The position numbers were made by a program, and so were the translations under genes. Shown here piece by piece: positions 46,370 to 58,904 of a DNA stretch of 64,000 nt. This DNA is from Delphinus delphis (Eukaryota; Chordata; Mammalia; Artiodactyla; Delphinidae): NCBI RefSeq assembly GCF_949987515.2, contig NC_082688.1, positions 72,978,731 through 73,042,730 of the forward strand, read 5' to 3'. The notes under the pieces were generated by a model that ran no database searches, was not told the origin of the DNA, and worked only from the letters and a program-made list of their open reading frames with translations. The first letter of the stretch is position 1. The number at the start of each line of letters is the position of its first letter.

Positions 46370-46877
46370 TTATTTATTTATTTTATTCTTTAAATATCTT
46401 TATTGGAGTATAATTGCTTTACAATGGTGTGTTAGTTTCTGCTTTATAACAAAGTGAATCAGCTATACATATATCCCCATATCTCCTCCCTGTTGCGTCT
46501 CCCTCCCAGCCTCCCTATCCCACCCCTCTAGGTGGTCACAAAGCACCGAGCTGATCTCCCTGTGCTATGCAGCTGCTTCCCACTAGCTATCAATTTTACA
46601 TTTGGTAGTGTATATATGTCCATGCCACTCTGTCACTTCGTCCCAGCTTCCCCTTCCCCCTCCCCGTGTCCTCAAGTCCATTCTCCATTCTCTACGTCTA
46701 CGTCTTTATTCCTTTATTCCTGTCCTGCCCCTAGGTTCTTCAGAACCATTTCTTTCTTTTTTTTTTTTTTTTTAGATTACATATATATGTGTTAGCGTAC
46801 GGTATTTGTTTTTCTCTTTCTGACTTACTTCACTCTGTATCACAGACTTTAGGTCCATCCACCTTACTACAAATATT
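46370..46877 (-). mobile_element. L1 3' end fragment, reverse orientation (about 510 bp)
   Basis: AAATATCTTTATTGGAGTAT, CAAAGCACCGAGCTGATCTC, TTTACATTTGGTAGTGTATA and TTACTTCACTCTGTATCACA run through the 3' UTR into the end of ORF2, as at 29298-29760. A T-run interrupts it at about 46755-46774. The open frame across it is a repeat artefact. Confidence 0.92.
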
Positions 46878-46879
46878 AT

Positions 46880-47185
46880 TGCAGCAAAAGTAAGGATTTT
46901 GGAGTTAGGCAGACCCAAGCTCAAATCTATACACTGCTTTGGTGTGTGTTCAAGGTTTACACTTTTGAGTTGTTTCTATTACAGTGCTGGTTACAAGTAC
47001 AGACATGGAGTCGTTGCTTACAGCCTGTGAGGTGGTAGTAATTGATGGGGGGTTTTTCCCTTCATTGTTTGATGTTTATTCTTAAGGAAATAACATTTTT
47101 AAAAGTTCTGAGCTTTAACAGTTCATTCAAAAAAGTTCTACGTGTCTGATAAGCACTCAGCAAATGTTAATTACCATCATGCTGA
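46880..47185 (+). mobile_element. MIR-like SINE, interrupted
   Basis: TAAGGATTTTGGAGTTAGGC, AGACCCAAGCTCAAATCTAT (head) and later GTGTCTGATAAGCACTCAGC, AAATGTTAATTACCATCATG (tail) fit MIR. The middle is poorly matched. Confidence 0.5.
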
Positions 47186-47489
47186 GAGCCACTTACCACT
47201 TCCAACCAAACAAATGAACTCAGGCTAGCCACAATAGTTTCTCGGAAGCTGCTTACTGTCATAGAGCCCAGTCTAAGGATATTCAAGAAATTCATTGCAA
47301 CAGGGAAACAGCCTTAAAGATCATTATATATGAATATGTTAGTATTCAGTGTATGCAAGAAAGAACAATCCTCCTGTAGACATTATATTCTAGAGATGTA
47401 GTGAATGCTAGTCTGTTTTTGGCCAACCAGCATTAACAGTTCCTGCTTATGTTAGGGATTTTTGGCAGTCTGAGTCTTGATGAGAGGTG
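47186..47489. other. Unique sequence, nothing recognised
   Basis: No feature could be supported. Confidence 0.4.
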
Positions 47490-48250
47490 ATTCTGCCTCT
47501 ACCCATGAAAATTGTCAAAGACCAGATATTTGTTCTCTCAGATTCATAGAAGCTGGGGCACGTCACAGAAAAATTGCATCAGAGAAGTTCAACAGACCGG
47601 GAAGATTTTATTCAAGACTATAGAAATAGGGGAGAGAGATTAAACTCAAGTCCCCTGAAACAAAAGGTGGGGACATTTTTGAATGCTGGGGTGAGCTAGT
47701 GGAAACTTACTGGAGAATGTTATGGGGGACTGGGCCTATTAGCAAACATAATTAGACCATTTGTGTTTGCTAATTGGCACTTATCAAAATTAGACTTCTA
47801 CCTTTCCACGAAGACTGGGAGATAGGGGTGCTATCTTCTGTGATGATTATATTTCAAACGGATGGCTCTCAAGTCCTTGAAAAAGACATTTCTGAGTTGT
47901 AAAGCTGGCAGGAGGCTGAGAGAAGATTTACATCTCAAAGAGGCAAAGAAAGAATTTACAATTGTGATTTTTATAGTAAATTCTTTAAGCAAAGGGATGT
48001 CAGGAAGAAACCAGTCAAAAGTTTAGTCAAGCTGAAGGAAATGTTAAGGCTATGTTTCTCGGTCTGAAGAAGGCAGGTAATAAATGCTTGGTCAATTGGC
48101 TGCTACTCTTGGGACCTTTAGAATTTATCCTGGTCTTAGCATCCAGAGTCTAGTGTCCACTGGGAAGCGCGGAGGTAGTGTTGGAGTTGAAGCTCCTGCA
48201 GACCCATTAGACAATGATGTCTGATGGTGGCAGCACACATAACCTGTTTC
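47490..48250. mobile_element. Possible old LTR-element segment, not identified
   Basis: More G+C- and purine-rich than the flanks, with GACCGGGAAGATTTTATTCA, which has the look of a reversed polyadenylation-signal area (TTTATT) next to an R/U5-like segment. No family was recognised; it could also be unique DNA. Confidence 0.25.
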
Positions 48251-49139
48251 CCATAACTAAACTCTCCCCATGACTATATTCATGGCTTCTTAGACTTAGT
48301 TCCCGTCTGAATTATGAGCCTGGTTTACCAGCATATTTTTGATTTACTGAACACTCCAATAGCTTGACAAAAGTAGTCTTGCTGCTCAGTTAACCAGAAT
48401 TTATTTTTTCTTTTGTTTTCAGTGAAGCACACTGATTGCTCTTTAATGTTTCTCTGGATACATTTTGCACATTTTTACACTGGATCATATTTCTTTTAGG
48501 CCGCTAGGAAGAGTTTTATTTACTCCTGTTTGGCACTCCACTGTCATCATCATCACCAGGTATTCATTCTTACATTGCCTGCAAAAGTAGTAACAGTTCC
48601 ACATACCATAACTTTCCCTCAAAAGAGTATCCTTTTCCAGAACAAAAGATGAAAACTAATTAAAACTCTAGTTGTTACTAAAACAACTGGGAACACCGCA
48701 TTCAGCATAACTAAGGATGTAGGATATCTGCCAAAAATGTGAATTCAGTTTTTTTATTGATTCATGTATAGATGTAAAAATGTGAAGGGTACAAATGTAC
48801 TTGTTCAGTACATTATCCTCTTAGTTCTTTATGTGATTGTTTATTATGCATTATTATATTCTGCAGTATTCTATTTTTCCTCTTTCCTTCCTCCTCCTTT
48901 CTTTCCTTTGAAACAAATATTTCTTCAACATCATTTAGGTTACCAAGTATAATATGAGATACTCTGAGGAATATTTGAAATGTAGAAAAAATTAGTTCCT
49001 AACTGGCCTATGGTGAGGAGTCCTTTGTGGTCATTACAGCAGTGAAAACTTATAGGAACGCAGGGGATCTGTTCCATGGTATAAACTAGGGAATGTCCTG
49101 AGTACAAAGAGATTCAACTGCCCGTATACATGGAGCATT
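48251..49139. other. Unique sequence, nothing recognised
   Basis: No gene or repeat that I can support. Confidence 0.4.
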
Positions 49140-49345
49140 ATGGTATAATGAAAATGGGCTAGTCTAGAAATTAGAGGATCTGTTATTTGTTATCTTCATG
49201 ATGTGAATCACTCTCCTTGAGTCTTGAGTCTTGTTGAGTCATTTGGAAAATAGGGATAATAATAAGTGGCTACGTTACAAATTGTGATGAGAGTCAAATA
49301 GTGTAATAATATATGTGCAACCTATGAATCAATAATGAAGGCCTG
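49140..49345 (+). mobile_element. MIR SINE
   Basis: TATGGTATAATGAAAATGGG, AATCACTCTCCTTGAGTCTT, CATTTGGAAAATAGGGATAA, TAATAAGTGGCTACGTTACA and TTGTGATGAGAGTCAAATAG keep the MIR order. Confidence 0.75.
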
Positions 49346-49573
49346 TGTACATGTAGATCATTATTAATTTTAATTAATTGTGATATAATGTATATAAATA
49401 AGTTAGCATAGGAACTAACTCATTTTAAGTAGTCAACAAATATTATATCACTATTCTTATTATCACATATATTTCTACCCTTCCTTGCTTCACGGCTTGA
49501 TAACATTACCCAACAACATTATCTCTCTAAAGAGTTCTTTACTCTTGAGGCATATATCAAAAGAGCAACATTG

Positions 49574-49780
49574 GGGCTTCCCTGGTGGCACAGTGGTTGA
49601 GAGTCCGCCTGCCGATGCAGGGGACACGGGTTCGTGCCTTGGTCCGGGAAGATCCCACATGCCGCGGAGCGGCTGGGCCCGTGAGCCATGGCCGCTGAGC
49701 CTGCGCGAACGGAGCCTGTGCTCCGCAATGGGAGAGGCCACAGCAGTGAGAGGCCCGCGTACCGCAAAAAAAAAAAAAAA
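49574..49780 (+). mobile_element. CHR-2-like tRNA-Glu SINE, plus orientation
   Basis: GGGCTTCCCTGGTGGCACAG head, GGTTCGTGCCT B-box-like element, GCCGCGGAGCGGCTGGGCCC middle and a short A-tail. Target-site duplication AGAGCAACATTG at 49562-49573 and 49781-49792 is perfect (its left edge is ambiguous within the A-run). Overlapping GC-rich open frames on both strands are artefacts. Confidence 0.95.
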
Positions 49781-49792
49781 AGAGCAACATTG

Positions 49793-50575
49793 TTAGTTTG
49801 TGGTCTCCAAACTTTTCAATAGCTGCTCCTCCTCTCCTGTTGCTCCAATCAAAAACCTTGGCATTATCCTTCACTACTCTTCCTCTCATACATCATATCC
49901 CATCCCTCAGCAAGTCCTATAGGTTATATCGTTGAAATGCATTATAAATTTGCACCCTTCTCACACAGTGACAGTTATCATTTGTGAAGGATATCCAACC
50001 ACCATCATCTCTTTAACTAAACTACTGCAGTAGCTTTGCAGTGGCCTTCCTGCTTCTACACTTGGTGCTCAGCACGGAAGATGTAGCGATTCTTTAACAT
50101 GTAAAACTGATCATGTCATTCCTCTGCTTAAGATTTTTCCTTGGGTTTCTGTCATCACACAAGGCCCAACATGAATGTCTCTGCTCTCTCTCTCGCTTCA
50201 TCTCTTTTATTAGTCACCTTTTTCAGTGGCCTGTTTCTTTTACTCTGGAAAGCCAAAAATATTCTTGCCTCGGTTACTTTGTAGTCGCCAATCCCTCTGC
50301 TTGCCACTTTCTTTCAAATACCGCTCTGTTCAAATAACGCTCTTCACAGAATCCTTCACAATCTGTGTTCCTCTCTAGCACTTGTCCTGCTTATTTTTTC
50401 CTCATAGCACTTAAGCCTACTTTACATTATATACAGTGTTTTGTATTTGTTTATCACAAGCTCCATGAAAGCACAGATTTTGTCTCCACTGTTTTGTTGT
50501 CAGAGATTAGACCAGTGCGTAGCATATGGATGGAACTCAATACATTTTTGTGGAAAGAATTAATGAATTAGTCAA
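49793..50575 (+). mobile_element. L2 LINE 3' end, plus orientation (about 780 bp)
   Basis: Runs through the end of the L2 coding region (CACTACTCTTCCTCTCATAC, ATCCCTCAGCAAGTCCTATA, ACCACCATCATCTCTTTAAC, AAACTGATCATGTCATTCCT, TGCTTAAGATTTTTCCTTGG) into the 3' UTR (ATAGCACTTAAGCCTACTTT, CAAGCTCCATGAAAGCACAG, ATGGAACTCAATACATTTTT G). It is the best-preserved L2 in the window, but still full of stops. Confidence 0.88.
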
Positions 50576-51032
50576 AAATGAGATATCTATTATTTCTCTA
50601 GAGATCAAATTTTCTGGAGTTTTCTTCTGTAAGCTTGGTTATGGTGGAAGATAGATGTTTCACATCTAAAACAATGAAAAGATTAAGGCAAGATTGCTTC
50701 CAACTTTTATTAATCAAAGAAATATAAAAATAAAGACACAAGAAAGTATTAGCAAGTCCCATTATTATTTTTGATCACCATGAGTGCAACAGTATTGTTA
50801 TATGTGTTAATCAAACTGCCACTGAATATAAAATTTGGCATTTTAGTCTATGAAACTTTGAGTTGGATAAAAGTGTACTTTGAGGCTTTGCAAAATATAG
50901 AGAATTTCTTCCAAAGCCCAGTGCACATTAGTGGACCTTTACAGGTGTGAATCCTTAGGTTGGACCTATGCTTTTTACGGGCCATGGTTATGGAGGTAGA
51001 ACCTTGATAATTTGACCTGATGGAGGAATAGG

Positions 51033-51033
<1 letters not shown>
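50576..51033. other. Unique sequence, nothing recognised
   Basis: AT-rich; no supported feature. Confidence 0.4.

Positions 51034-51090
<57 letters not shown>
51034..51090. repeat. (TA)28 microsatellite
   Basis: 57 bp of uninterrupted TA. Self-complementary, so able to extrude a cruciform; likely polymorphic and prone to assembly error. Confidence 0.97.
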
Positions 51091-51093
<3 letters not shown>

Positions 51094-51149
51094 TGCAGAT
51101 ATTTCTGGACCATACTTCTAAAAATGTCAGGTAAGTGAGGATAATATAG

Positions 51150-51385
51150 CAAAGTTGAAGAACTGAGCTTTTGAATTCAGACTTAAATTCATCCTGGTTC
51201 TGCTATTTATTAGTTATATGAGCTATGACAAGTTATTGAACCTATTTCCTTAACTATCAAAAGAAGATAATAGTATATACTAATTGAATAATATCGTAAG
51301 TGAGTAGTTGAAAGAATTGAAGAACTTATCACAGTGTCCCTGGTATAAAGTTATAAATGATAGTAGTGACAGTATGATGTTGATG
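51150..51385 (+). mobile_element. MIR SINE, near full length
   Basis: GAGCTTTTGAATTCAGACTT, TTCTGCTATTTATTAGTTAT, GAACCTATTTCCTTAACTAT, AAAAGAAGATAATAGTATAT and CACAGTGTCCCTGGTATAAA follow MIR from head to tail. Confidence 0.82.
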
Positions 51386-52540
51386 ATGTCACCAGTATTT
51401 CCACCTCCGCCTCTTACGTCTTTCTGTTACACTGTAGCACTGGAATACCTCCCCATCACCAGCAGGTTCCATAAAAGACACAAAAACATAAACAGTTCTT
51501 TCCACAGTTGAAAAAAATGCATTCTCATATTTTTTTCACTGTTGTGTTTCTAGTAGTGACGTGCAACTTCCAGACCTGACTGGTCATCTAGATTCAGGGC
51601 TCTTCTTTCCACCTGAACACTATTTGCTCCAAGAACCCTGACCCTTAATCTTCTTTTATATCTGTTGTGAAGTAATATTATTTGACTTGCTAGACTTTTC
51701 ATTCTGGCCTATACTTCATTTTCCCTTCCCTGCTTCCATGTTGACTTGAACAAAAATCAAGAAACAAGCAGAGATTCTAATATTTTTGCTTATAGCGTTT
51801 CAAAGGATTTCTTTTGTTCATTTGTATTTTTACTCATTCTCTAATTTGTATGTGTTAAGGATGAGAGAAAAAAGAAACAAATTGGGAAGCAATGATATAT
51901 AATCCCAGAGGTCATTTTTGAAAAATTAAATTGTCATTTGAAGAACTACAGCTTTTTTCCACCTATTAGGGAAGGTTTTTTACTTTGTTATTTATTTTTT
52001 CTTGAAAAAAAAATAATTTTCACAAAGAAACAAGAATATTAATATTTGGGTAGAATACTTGCAGCCTGAATGACTTATTTCACAGCTCTGTGATGACTAG
52101 AACAAGATATAATTTTGGAACAGAGAAGATGCTGTATTTCTCTGCATGTTCCCCTAATTAATATGTCAGCTATAATGTTCAGTAATCAGATGCTTGGGAT
52201 ATAATAAGTGTAGAAGATAAATTTGTTGACTGGAAGCTAAAGTAGTTAATTTCTAACTTTGGGCAACAAATGACTGATGTTCAATTCTAAATAAATCAGA
52301 AGAAATGAATAAAGGTGCAATTACTTATTTTACCCATTGTTATTTGATTCTTAACTTCAAATATACATATCTTTAAAAAGAGAAATGGGCCTTTAATTTG
52401 TCTTGGATTGAAATTTATATGGTATTTTGGCAGATTTCTCAATTTAGTAGTAGCCATGACCGTCTCTGAACTTGTTCATTACACATGCACATACATACAT
52501 TTATGTTCATATATATCTCCCCAATAATTAAGAAGATGCT
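51386..52540. other. Unique sequence, nothing recognised
   Basis: AT-rich; no gene or repeat could be supported. Confidence 0.4.
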
Positions 52541-52900
52541 TTTATTCAGGCTATTGCCATAAGGTTGTGTTCATTCATTAGCAATGTGTCAAAGAAGAGA
52601 GAGAAAATCTGAGGTTTTTATAGAGGCAGGTAAATGAGAGAGTCATTAGGAAAGGTGGACAGAGGATCTCCATTAGAAGGGTGGGAGGTTTATTTGGGGA
52701 TATACAAGGGCAGAGTGGTCTATTATAGTTAGCTATTTCTTGGAACACAAAAATGTATGCAGAGGTAGGGGTAGATTTCTTAACCTTTGCTACTTTCTGG
52801 GAACTCAGGGCTTAGATAAAGTTCAGCATTGTCAGTTGCTTTCAAAATTACACCAGGAAAGAAGGGATTCAGTTTTAGAGAGGGGAATATTTGGTTTTTA
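52541..52900 (-). mobile_element. Probable LTR-element segment, reverse orientation
   Basis: TTTTATTCAGGCTATTGCCA at the left edge looks like a reversed polyadenylation signal and R/U5 of an LTR. It is followed by a G-rich body with GGTTTATTTGGGGATATACA and TTTCTTGGAACACAAAAATG. It lies 60 bp from the better-defined LTR to the right. Family not named. Confidence 0.4.
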
Positions 52901-52960
52901 ATTTCTCATTTTGAGAAGATTTTTATTGGCTTTATGTTTTCCCGGTATCTTGAGAGGAAG

Positions 52961-53569
52961 TGCTACCCCAAAACTGGGTTTGCCTCTTGGTGGGTGTCGA
53001 GCCAGAAGACATCACCAAGCCAAAGTTTGGAAGAGGGAAGTATTTATTACTTGCTGCAAGTATGGAAGACACCAGGGATCTCTCCCAAAGCAGTGTCTCC
53101 CCAAGGGCAAAACTGGGGAAGTTTGAAGTTAAGGGTATGTGCATATTCATGAAGGGGCTGGGCAGAGTCTAAGCTTTAATTGATTGAAGTCACAGGGGTC
53201 GGAAAAGGTCAACATCATCATCTCTTAAGTTCCAGTTGATCTCCTGGCTGAGTGCCCAGGGTGGAGGGCAGGGGGAGTTTAAATTCTGCACAACAGCTCA
53301 AGAAAGTGTTTCAGGCTAGTCCTTACCATTGAAACAGAACTAGGAGTTCTTACAACTGATTTGTTATCTTTGCTATTGTTACTTCTCTTGCTTGATAACA
53401 GTTTGTTCTTTTGTTTCCTTAAGATTATTACTGAGACCTGTTTTATGGCAAGCATTGTGGCCAGGCTTAGATCTTAAAATGGCTTAGGCCAAAAAATGGC
53501 TTCTCTTCTGTCGAGAAAGCCATGCCTGGTTCTCTTTCTTTGGGGAGCCCCCTACTCTATCTGCTTACA
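52961..53569 (-). mobile_element. ERV1-type solo LTR, reverse orientation (609 bp)
   Basis: On the minus strand it starts TGTAAGCAGATAGAGTAGGG (at 53569) and ends GGGGTAGCA (at 52961), giving TG...CA ends. A polyadenylation signal, AATAAATACTTCCCTCTTCC, sits about 90 bases before the end, followed by a GT-rich area. No gag, pol or env sequence is attached, as expected after recombination between two LTRs. No convincing target-site duplication was seen. The overlapping short frames are not genes. Confidence 0.65.
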
Positions 53570-54194
53570 AAATGTGAAAGGAAATCGTATCTGAGGACTT
53601 CGTATTTCTGTTTTGGGATAAGAGGTCAATTTGATAATAACAGAATATCATAGTTATTATTTTTTAGTTTGGAGATTTGGATATGGGTGATTTTGTTCTC
53701 TGGGCTGTGTTTCTACTTGAGACTAACTGTCCTCCTTTCTTCATGACTCCTTTGTTTACTTGCCTCTATAAAATCCCAGGTTTTGTCCCAGTTTTTCATA
53801 CATTCCTCTTTAATAAGCATTCTTCCTATTTCAGGAGCCGGAATAAAATTGTTTCCTAAATTGTCTGAGACATTTTACCTTTCACAAAATCAATTAAAAG
53901 TCTATGATGAGTTTGGATCACATTAACAGTAGTTGGGCATAATTTGTTATGGGAGCTAAATAGGGGTGATTTTTTGACAATGCGTTTTAAAATTCAGTTA
54001 AATAATGCATTGTCATAACCAAGTTTTAAAGAATTTAGGAACAACATAATAGATGTTCTCCTCAAAAGGCTATCATTTGGGGAAAGGTAGGCACTATGGA
54101 AAATAGTGAACATGGTCAAATGGAAGCAAGGTTGGGATGGTCCTAATATTCCTAGTTTCTCCCCTTGGGGTATTCAGTCTGGTTATGTTACCAG
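53570..54194. other. Unique sequence, nothing recognised
   Basis: AT-rich spacer between LTR-like elements; no supported feature. Confidence 0.4.
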
Positions 54195-54690
54195 GCCCTT
54201 TCTAGATTCTTGGGCAACAATATCGTGGAAATGAATATCGCTTCCATAAAACCCTTAGGCAATCAAAGCCTTTTATTAAGAGAGATAGCTTGTGTACAAG
54301 GTGATGCAGAAATTTGGCCCCTGTGCACTGGTACTGAATTGAATTTCAGAGACAGTTTTGGGTGAAGTGGAAAGAATAGCTTTATAGCGGCCTAATGCCC
54401 TCAAAACTGTATGTCCTGACCTGGAGGGGATAGTGAGGAGTTTTATCGTAATGGTTCAAAGAGGAGGGCATGATCAGCTTGTGGACATTCTTCTGATAGG
54501 TTGGTGGTGAGGTAATTGGGAATCAGCACCATCAACCTTTGGATCCACCCGGTCTGGGGTCTACATGCTTGTGGGCAGCATACTGTTAACTTCTTTCACC
54601 TGGTGGTGGTTTCTTCTCTTTTCTTATACTCAAATAAACAGACCCAGAATCTGCTTCTTAGGCCAGTCCAGGCCACTTTTTTCCTAGAGT
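54195..54690 (-). mobile_element. Old LTR-like element, reverse orientation
   Basis: TTTCAGAGACAGTTTTGGGT, GAAGTGGAAAGAATAGCTTT, GGCCTAATGCCCTCAAAACT, TTGGTGGTGAGGTAATTGGG and AACTTCTTTCACCTGGTGGT form a pattern I associate with endogenous-retrovirus LTRs of cetartiodactyls. Boundaries are approximate. Confidence 0.5.
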
Positions 54691-54884
54691 CTGCTTTTTT
54701 TCTTTAGCTCTTCCTTCCAAGTAGATTTCTGGGCTATGGAAGGTATTAAGATTCAGATTCGGGCAGGGAAGGGAATGTGGGTAGGTGTGTTCATGAGGGT
54801 GACAAAACAAGAAGGCTCTTTAGATTACAATCTGAGGCTACAGACTTCATTCATACTTCTCTGGGTTTACCTGGTATTTTTGTA

Positions 54885-55325
54885 TCCTAGGGCTGCCATA
54901 AAGAAAAGTATCACAAACTGAGTGGCTTAAAAGCAAAGAAATTTATTTTCTCAGTTCTGGAGGCTACTAGTCCAAAATCAAGGTATTGGCAGGCTCATGC
55001 TCCCCTTAAAGGCTGTAAGCAAGAATCCTACCTTGGCTCTTTCTAACTTCCTCACTTCCGGTGGCTCCTTGGAGTCCTTGGTGTTCCTTGGCTGTAGCTT
55101 CATTACTCCAATCTTTGCCTCCCTTGTTTCATGGCTTTTTTTTACTGCGTGTCTTCAGGTGTGTGTCTTTTTACAAAGCCACCAGTCATTGGATTTAGGG
55201 CCCATCCTAATCTAGCATGACCTCATTTTAACTAATTACATCTGCAAAGAAACTTCTTCCCAAAGAAGGTCATATTCTGAGGTTCCAGGTAGACATGGAT
55301 TTGGAGGGAACACTATTCAATACAG
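54885..55325 (-). mobile_element. MLT1-type MaLR LTR, reverse orientation
   Basis: TAGGGCTGCCATAAAGAAAA, AAACTGAGTGGCTTAAAAGC, AATTTATTTTCTCAGTTCTG, AAAATCAAGGTATTGGCAGG, GCCACCAGTCATTGGATTTA, ATGACCTCATTTTAACTAAT and ATATTCTGAGGTTCCAGGTA trace a MaLR LTR in reverse. It is a second, distinct MLT1 subfamily from the copy at 37718. Confidence 0.82.
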
Positions 55326-56282
55326 TACACTGGCTAATACTAATTGCTACTTTGCTTTTTTCTTCACTTTCTGCTGTGCATATATCTTGTTCAAGAATAT
55401 CGTTATCAAGCACTACTTCCAGATACATTGTTTTCCTGGCATTTCTGGCTTGCCTCGCTATTAGGCCTCCTATGAGCTGGTGGCAAAAAGCCTTCAAGCA
55501 GAGAGTTTTAGACACTCACAGTAAGTGGCCTTTGTAGGGTAGAGGTGAATGCAGAAGAAATGTGGGTAGGTCATGGGTAATGACTGCTGCAGGAATCTTC
55601 TTTTAAATTCTGTTTTTCTGAATGACATGATACTACATTTTAAAAAGAAGATGTGTTCCTTCTTCCCTTTTCGTTTGGAAAACATCCTATTTATATGCAT
55701 ATTACATATTTTTATAATCTGAATAGTCAACAGATTATACAAAGTAATTAAAGCCTCAAAGAAGAACTAAAGCTAAACCATTCCAAAGTTGGTGTTGTGA
55801 TTTTTGGTAGACTTACCACCTCCCTCTGTTATTGAATGATATTTAAAGTAATGATTTTTTAAAAACATGATACCTCACCTAATAACATGATTTTCCTCTT
55901 AATAAATAATATATACCTTACAGTACAGCTGGAAGCAACATACCAGAGCTGTGCAATGCTATGAGTACTTTATTAAAATTTTAATCTAGTCAAAGTATGT
56001 GTATAATTATATTTGCCTCATTTTTTTTCCCAAACTTTAACTCGGTCAGCCATTCTATATAGCACAGAATTTTAGTGTGTTGATTATGCATTTATCTGTG
56101 CTCGAAGCAGATCCAAAACAATCATCAGAAGAGAATCCTGTTCCCTCCAGGCACAACTCAGAGAGAGGTGGAATGGCATTGTAATTGGTTAAAACTCCTC
56201 ATTAGGCTCTTCTGCTTTCAAAAAAAGATTCCAACTTTACCTACAGTGCATTTGCTTATTAGGATGTATGGCTTTTTTAGGG
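55326..56282. other. Unique sequence, nothing recognised
   Basis: Open frames on both strands near 55270-55740 overlap each other and the LTR edge and show no domain. Nothing else is supported. Confidence 0.4.
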
Positions 56283-56580
56283 TAAGCTGGGACGAAGTGA
56301 GAGAGTAGCATTGACATATGTATACCACCAAATGTAAAACAGATAGCTGGTGGGGAAGCAGCCGCATAGCACAGGGAGATCAGCTCGGTGCTTTGTGTCC
56401 ACCTAGAGGGTGGGGATAGGGAAGGTGGGAGGGAGACGCAAGAGGGAGGGGATATGGGGATATATGTATATGTATAGCTGATTCATTTTGTTATACAGCA
56501 GAAACTAAAACAATAATGTAAAGCAATTATACTCCAATAAAGATGTTAAAAAAATAAAGTAAAATAAAAATAAAATTTTA
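56283..56580 (+). mobile_element. L1 3' end fragment, plus orientation
   Basis: GAAGTGAGAGAGTAGCATTG, ACATATGTATACCACCAAAT, CACAGGGAGATCAGCTCGGT, CTGATTCATTTTGTTATACA and AATTATACTCCAATAAAGAT run into an A-rich tail. It is the only one of the five young L1 pieces in plus orientation; 5'-truncated. Confidence 0.92.
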
Positions 56581-58904
56581 AAAAGGCAGAATATAGTCAT
56601 ATTTCAGAGACAAAAATTTTGAATGCACGGTTACTCAATATTTATTGAAAGCTTAGTTGAGATAGTATCAATCAAGGAAGTCTGCTTAAAGGATGTGGAG
56701 TCTATCCCTCTTTTTCCTGATATTCAAAACTAATTCTCTGTATTAATTCAGATCACTAAAGAACTGGATTCTTAGACTACCTTATATTTCTCTGACACAC
56801 GTCTTCAAACAATTGTCTTTACCGTGGTTTCCTTTTTTATGATTTTATAAAAGAAAATTATGAAACTTATCAATGCATCCACTGTAGCAATAGGGAAAAT
56901 TGTACAGTCCCTTTTATCATATACTATTGTCTTTATGTATACCCACCTGAAAAATTCCCCTCTGAAACTCATCATTTATACGTGCTAATCTCAGCAACAA
57001 ATATAGTTTTCTATTTGAATTGTCAGTGGAACAAGAGTATACCCAGTGTAGAACTGACCAGTGTGATTTTGATGAAAATAAGAGTTTACATTGCTGTTTT
57101 CAAAATAGGGTTATTATCAAAGGGATTGTGTTATGAACGCATTTTTAGTTATTCAAAGGCTGTTGTTAAACCAAGTTCTGTTTTTTTCTTCTGAAAACAC
57201 TGTAATTCATTTTATACCTTCTTGAATTAAAGCATACCTTCCCTAATGCCTAAAAATGGAATTGCATTGGGTGAATTTCCCTCTGAGAAGTCCGTAGTCT
57301 GTGAAAGTCAGATATGAATAGAATTATCTGCCCTAAACAGAATTACACAATACATTTCTGCCTCCACTGCAGAAAGGTTCTTATTCAAATTAGATAGGGT
57401 TCCTTTTGTTTTTTGTTTTTTTTTTTTACCCTGGGATACCTACTGCATTCACGTGCATTAAAAACATCAAGAAGATGTTCATAAACATTACATTCCCACT
57501 TGCAAAATGTATTTCTTTTTCATCTTGTAGATTGGGACATATGTACTATCTAAGGAGACATCTTTTTCAAAGATTTTGATTAAAAATCATGATATATTAT
57601 AATGACAAATTCTTTTTAGGTCATTCAATATGACATATATATGAGAGTATCAAAAATGGTAGCTGCTTTCGTCCAGTCTCCATTTGTTACAAACTCTATT
57701 TATGTTTAATTAGATTCTGATTAAAGTAATGAATATACACCAAGGTAACTCAGGAAAGGGTGATTTATTATAATACAGATATGTCTTAATATGTCTTTGC
57801 CTTTTAATTTCTTTATTAATTTTTAAAAAACATTTTCTTCTCAGATCTGGGGGTGGTGTACACAAAGCCTACTGAGCCATTGTGAACTCAATATCAGTCT
57901 TTCAAGGGCCAATCATTTGCTAATAGTTTTTCGTACAGTAATTCATTAGAATAAAACTTTGCAAATTCATAGCAAATAATAATCACTTGTAAACTTAAAT
58001 AAGATGTCTGCCTTATTGATAAACTCAATTTATGAAAATATTGCCTGCTTTGGGTCCTTTCTTCATAAAATGTAACATTAGCTAATATCTGACATTTCAT
58101 ATTTTAGAAATATAAGCATAAGACTTCTTGCTGAGAGGAATAATAACTGACTATAATAACTAAGAAGAACTTATTTAAAATAAATGATTGTATTTGACAA
58201 TAAAACAGGGGTCATAATTACTACTTAATAGCTATTTCCCAGTTGTAGATATAAATTCACATCTGTTTTTTCCTCAGGGACAAAGAACGTTAGTTAAGTA
58301 AGTCTTGGCTTGTAAGTGTGAAAAAAAAAATACATATAGAGAAAGTAACTATCACCAGTCTTCAGTTTTCTATAGTGGGAACTCTTCTTTTGAATGAACT
58401 TCACATTGCTGACTTTGATTTTAATGGTTTGCTCTACTCAAATATATATTTCAGATAAAGTGAAATTAGTGAGAATACACACCCATAATATCTGTAGTCT
58501 ACTTAAAAGAGGCAGAAGGGCACTTTCTCTGACATAGTTAAATTTTTTTAATCCACCAAATTCCTATTTTATTGAAATCTCTCTGATCATAGAATATGTA
58601 GTTTTAATAAGCTTTGTTTTTTTAAAATAATAGGCTATGATTATAATATGGAACTCTATGAGTTTAGAAACTCAAGTCAAATATTTTTAGAAGAGTTATT
58701 ATATTATACAGTAAAAGTTGACATTTGACTTTCCATGATTTTCATGTTAGATGGTCTAATACCATTTGGAACCTATTTCTTTTTCCACCCCCCTCTCCTT
58801 GCTATAACTACATTTTTGCCCAAATGATCCTTCAATGATTGTGTCCAAAATGTACTGTCCAGGAAACTATGATAAGTTTAGGTGTTCTTATGAAATAAAT
58901 ATTG
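56581..58904. other. Long stretch of unique AT-rich sequence
   Basis: About 2.3 kb without a gene or repeat that I can name. A T-run at about 57416-57427 and an A-run at 58321-58330 are the only simple sequence. Confidence 0.45.
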
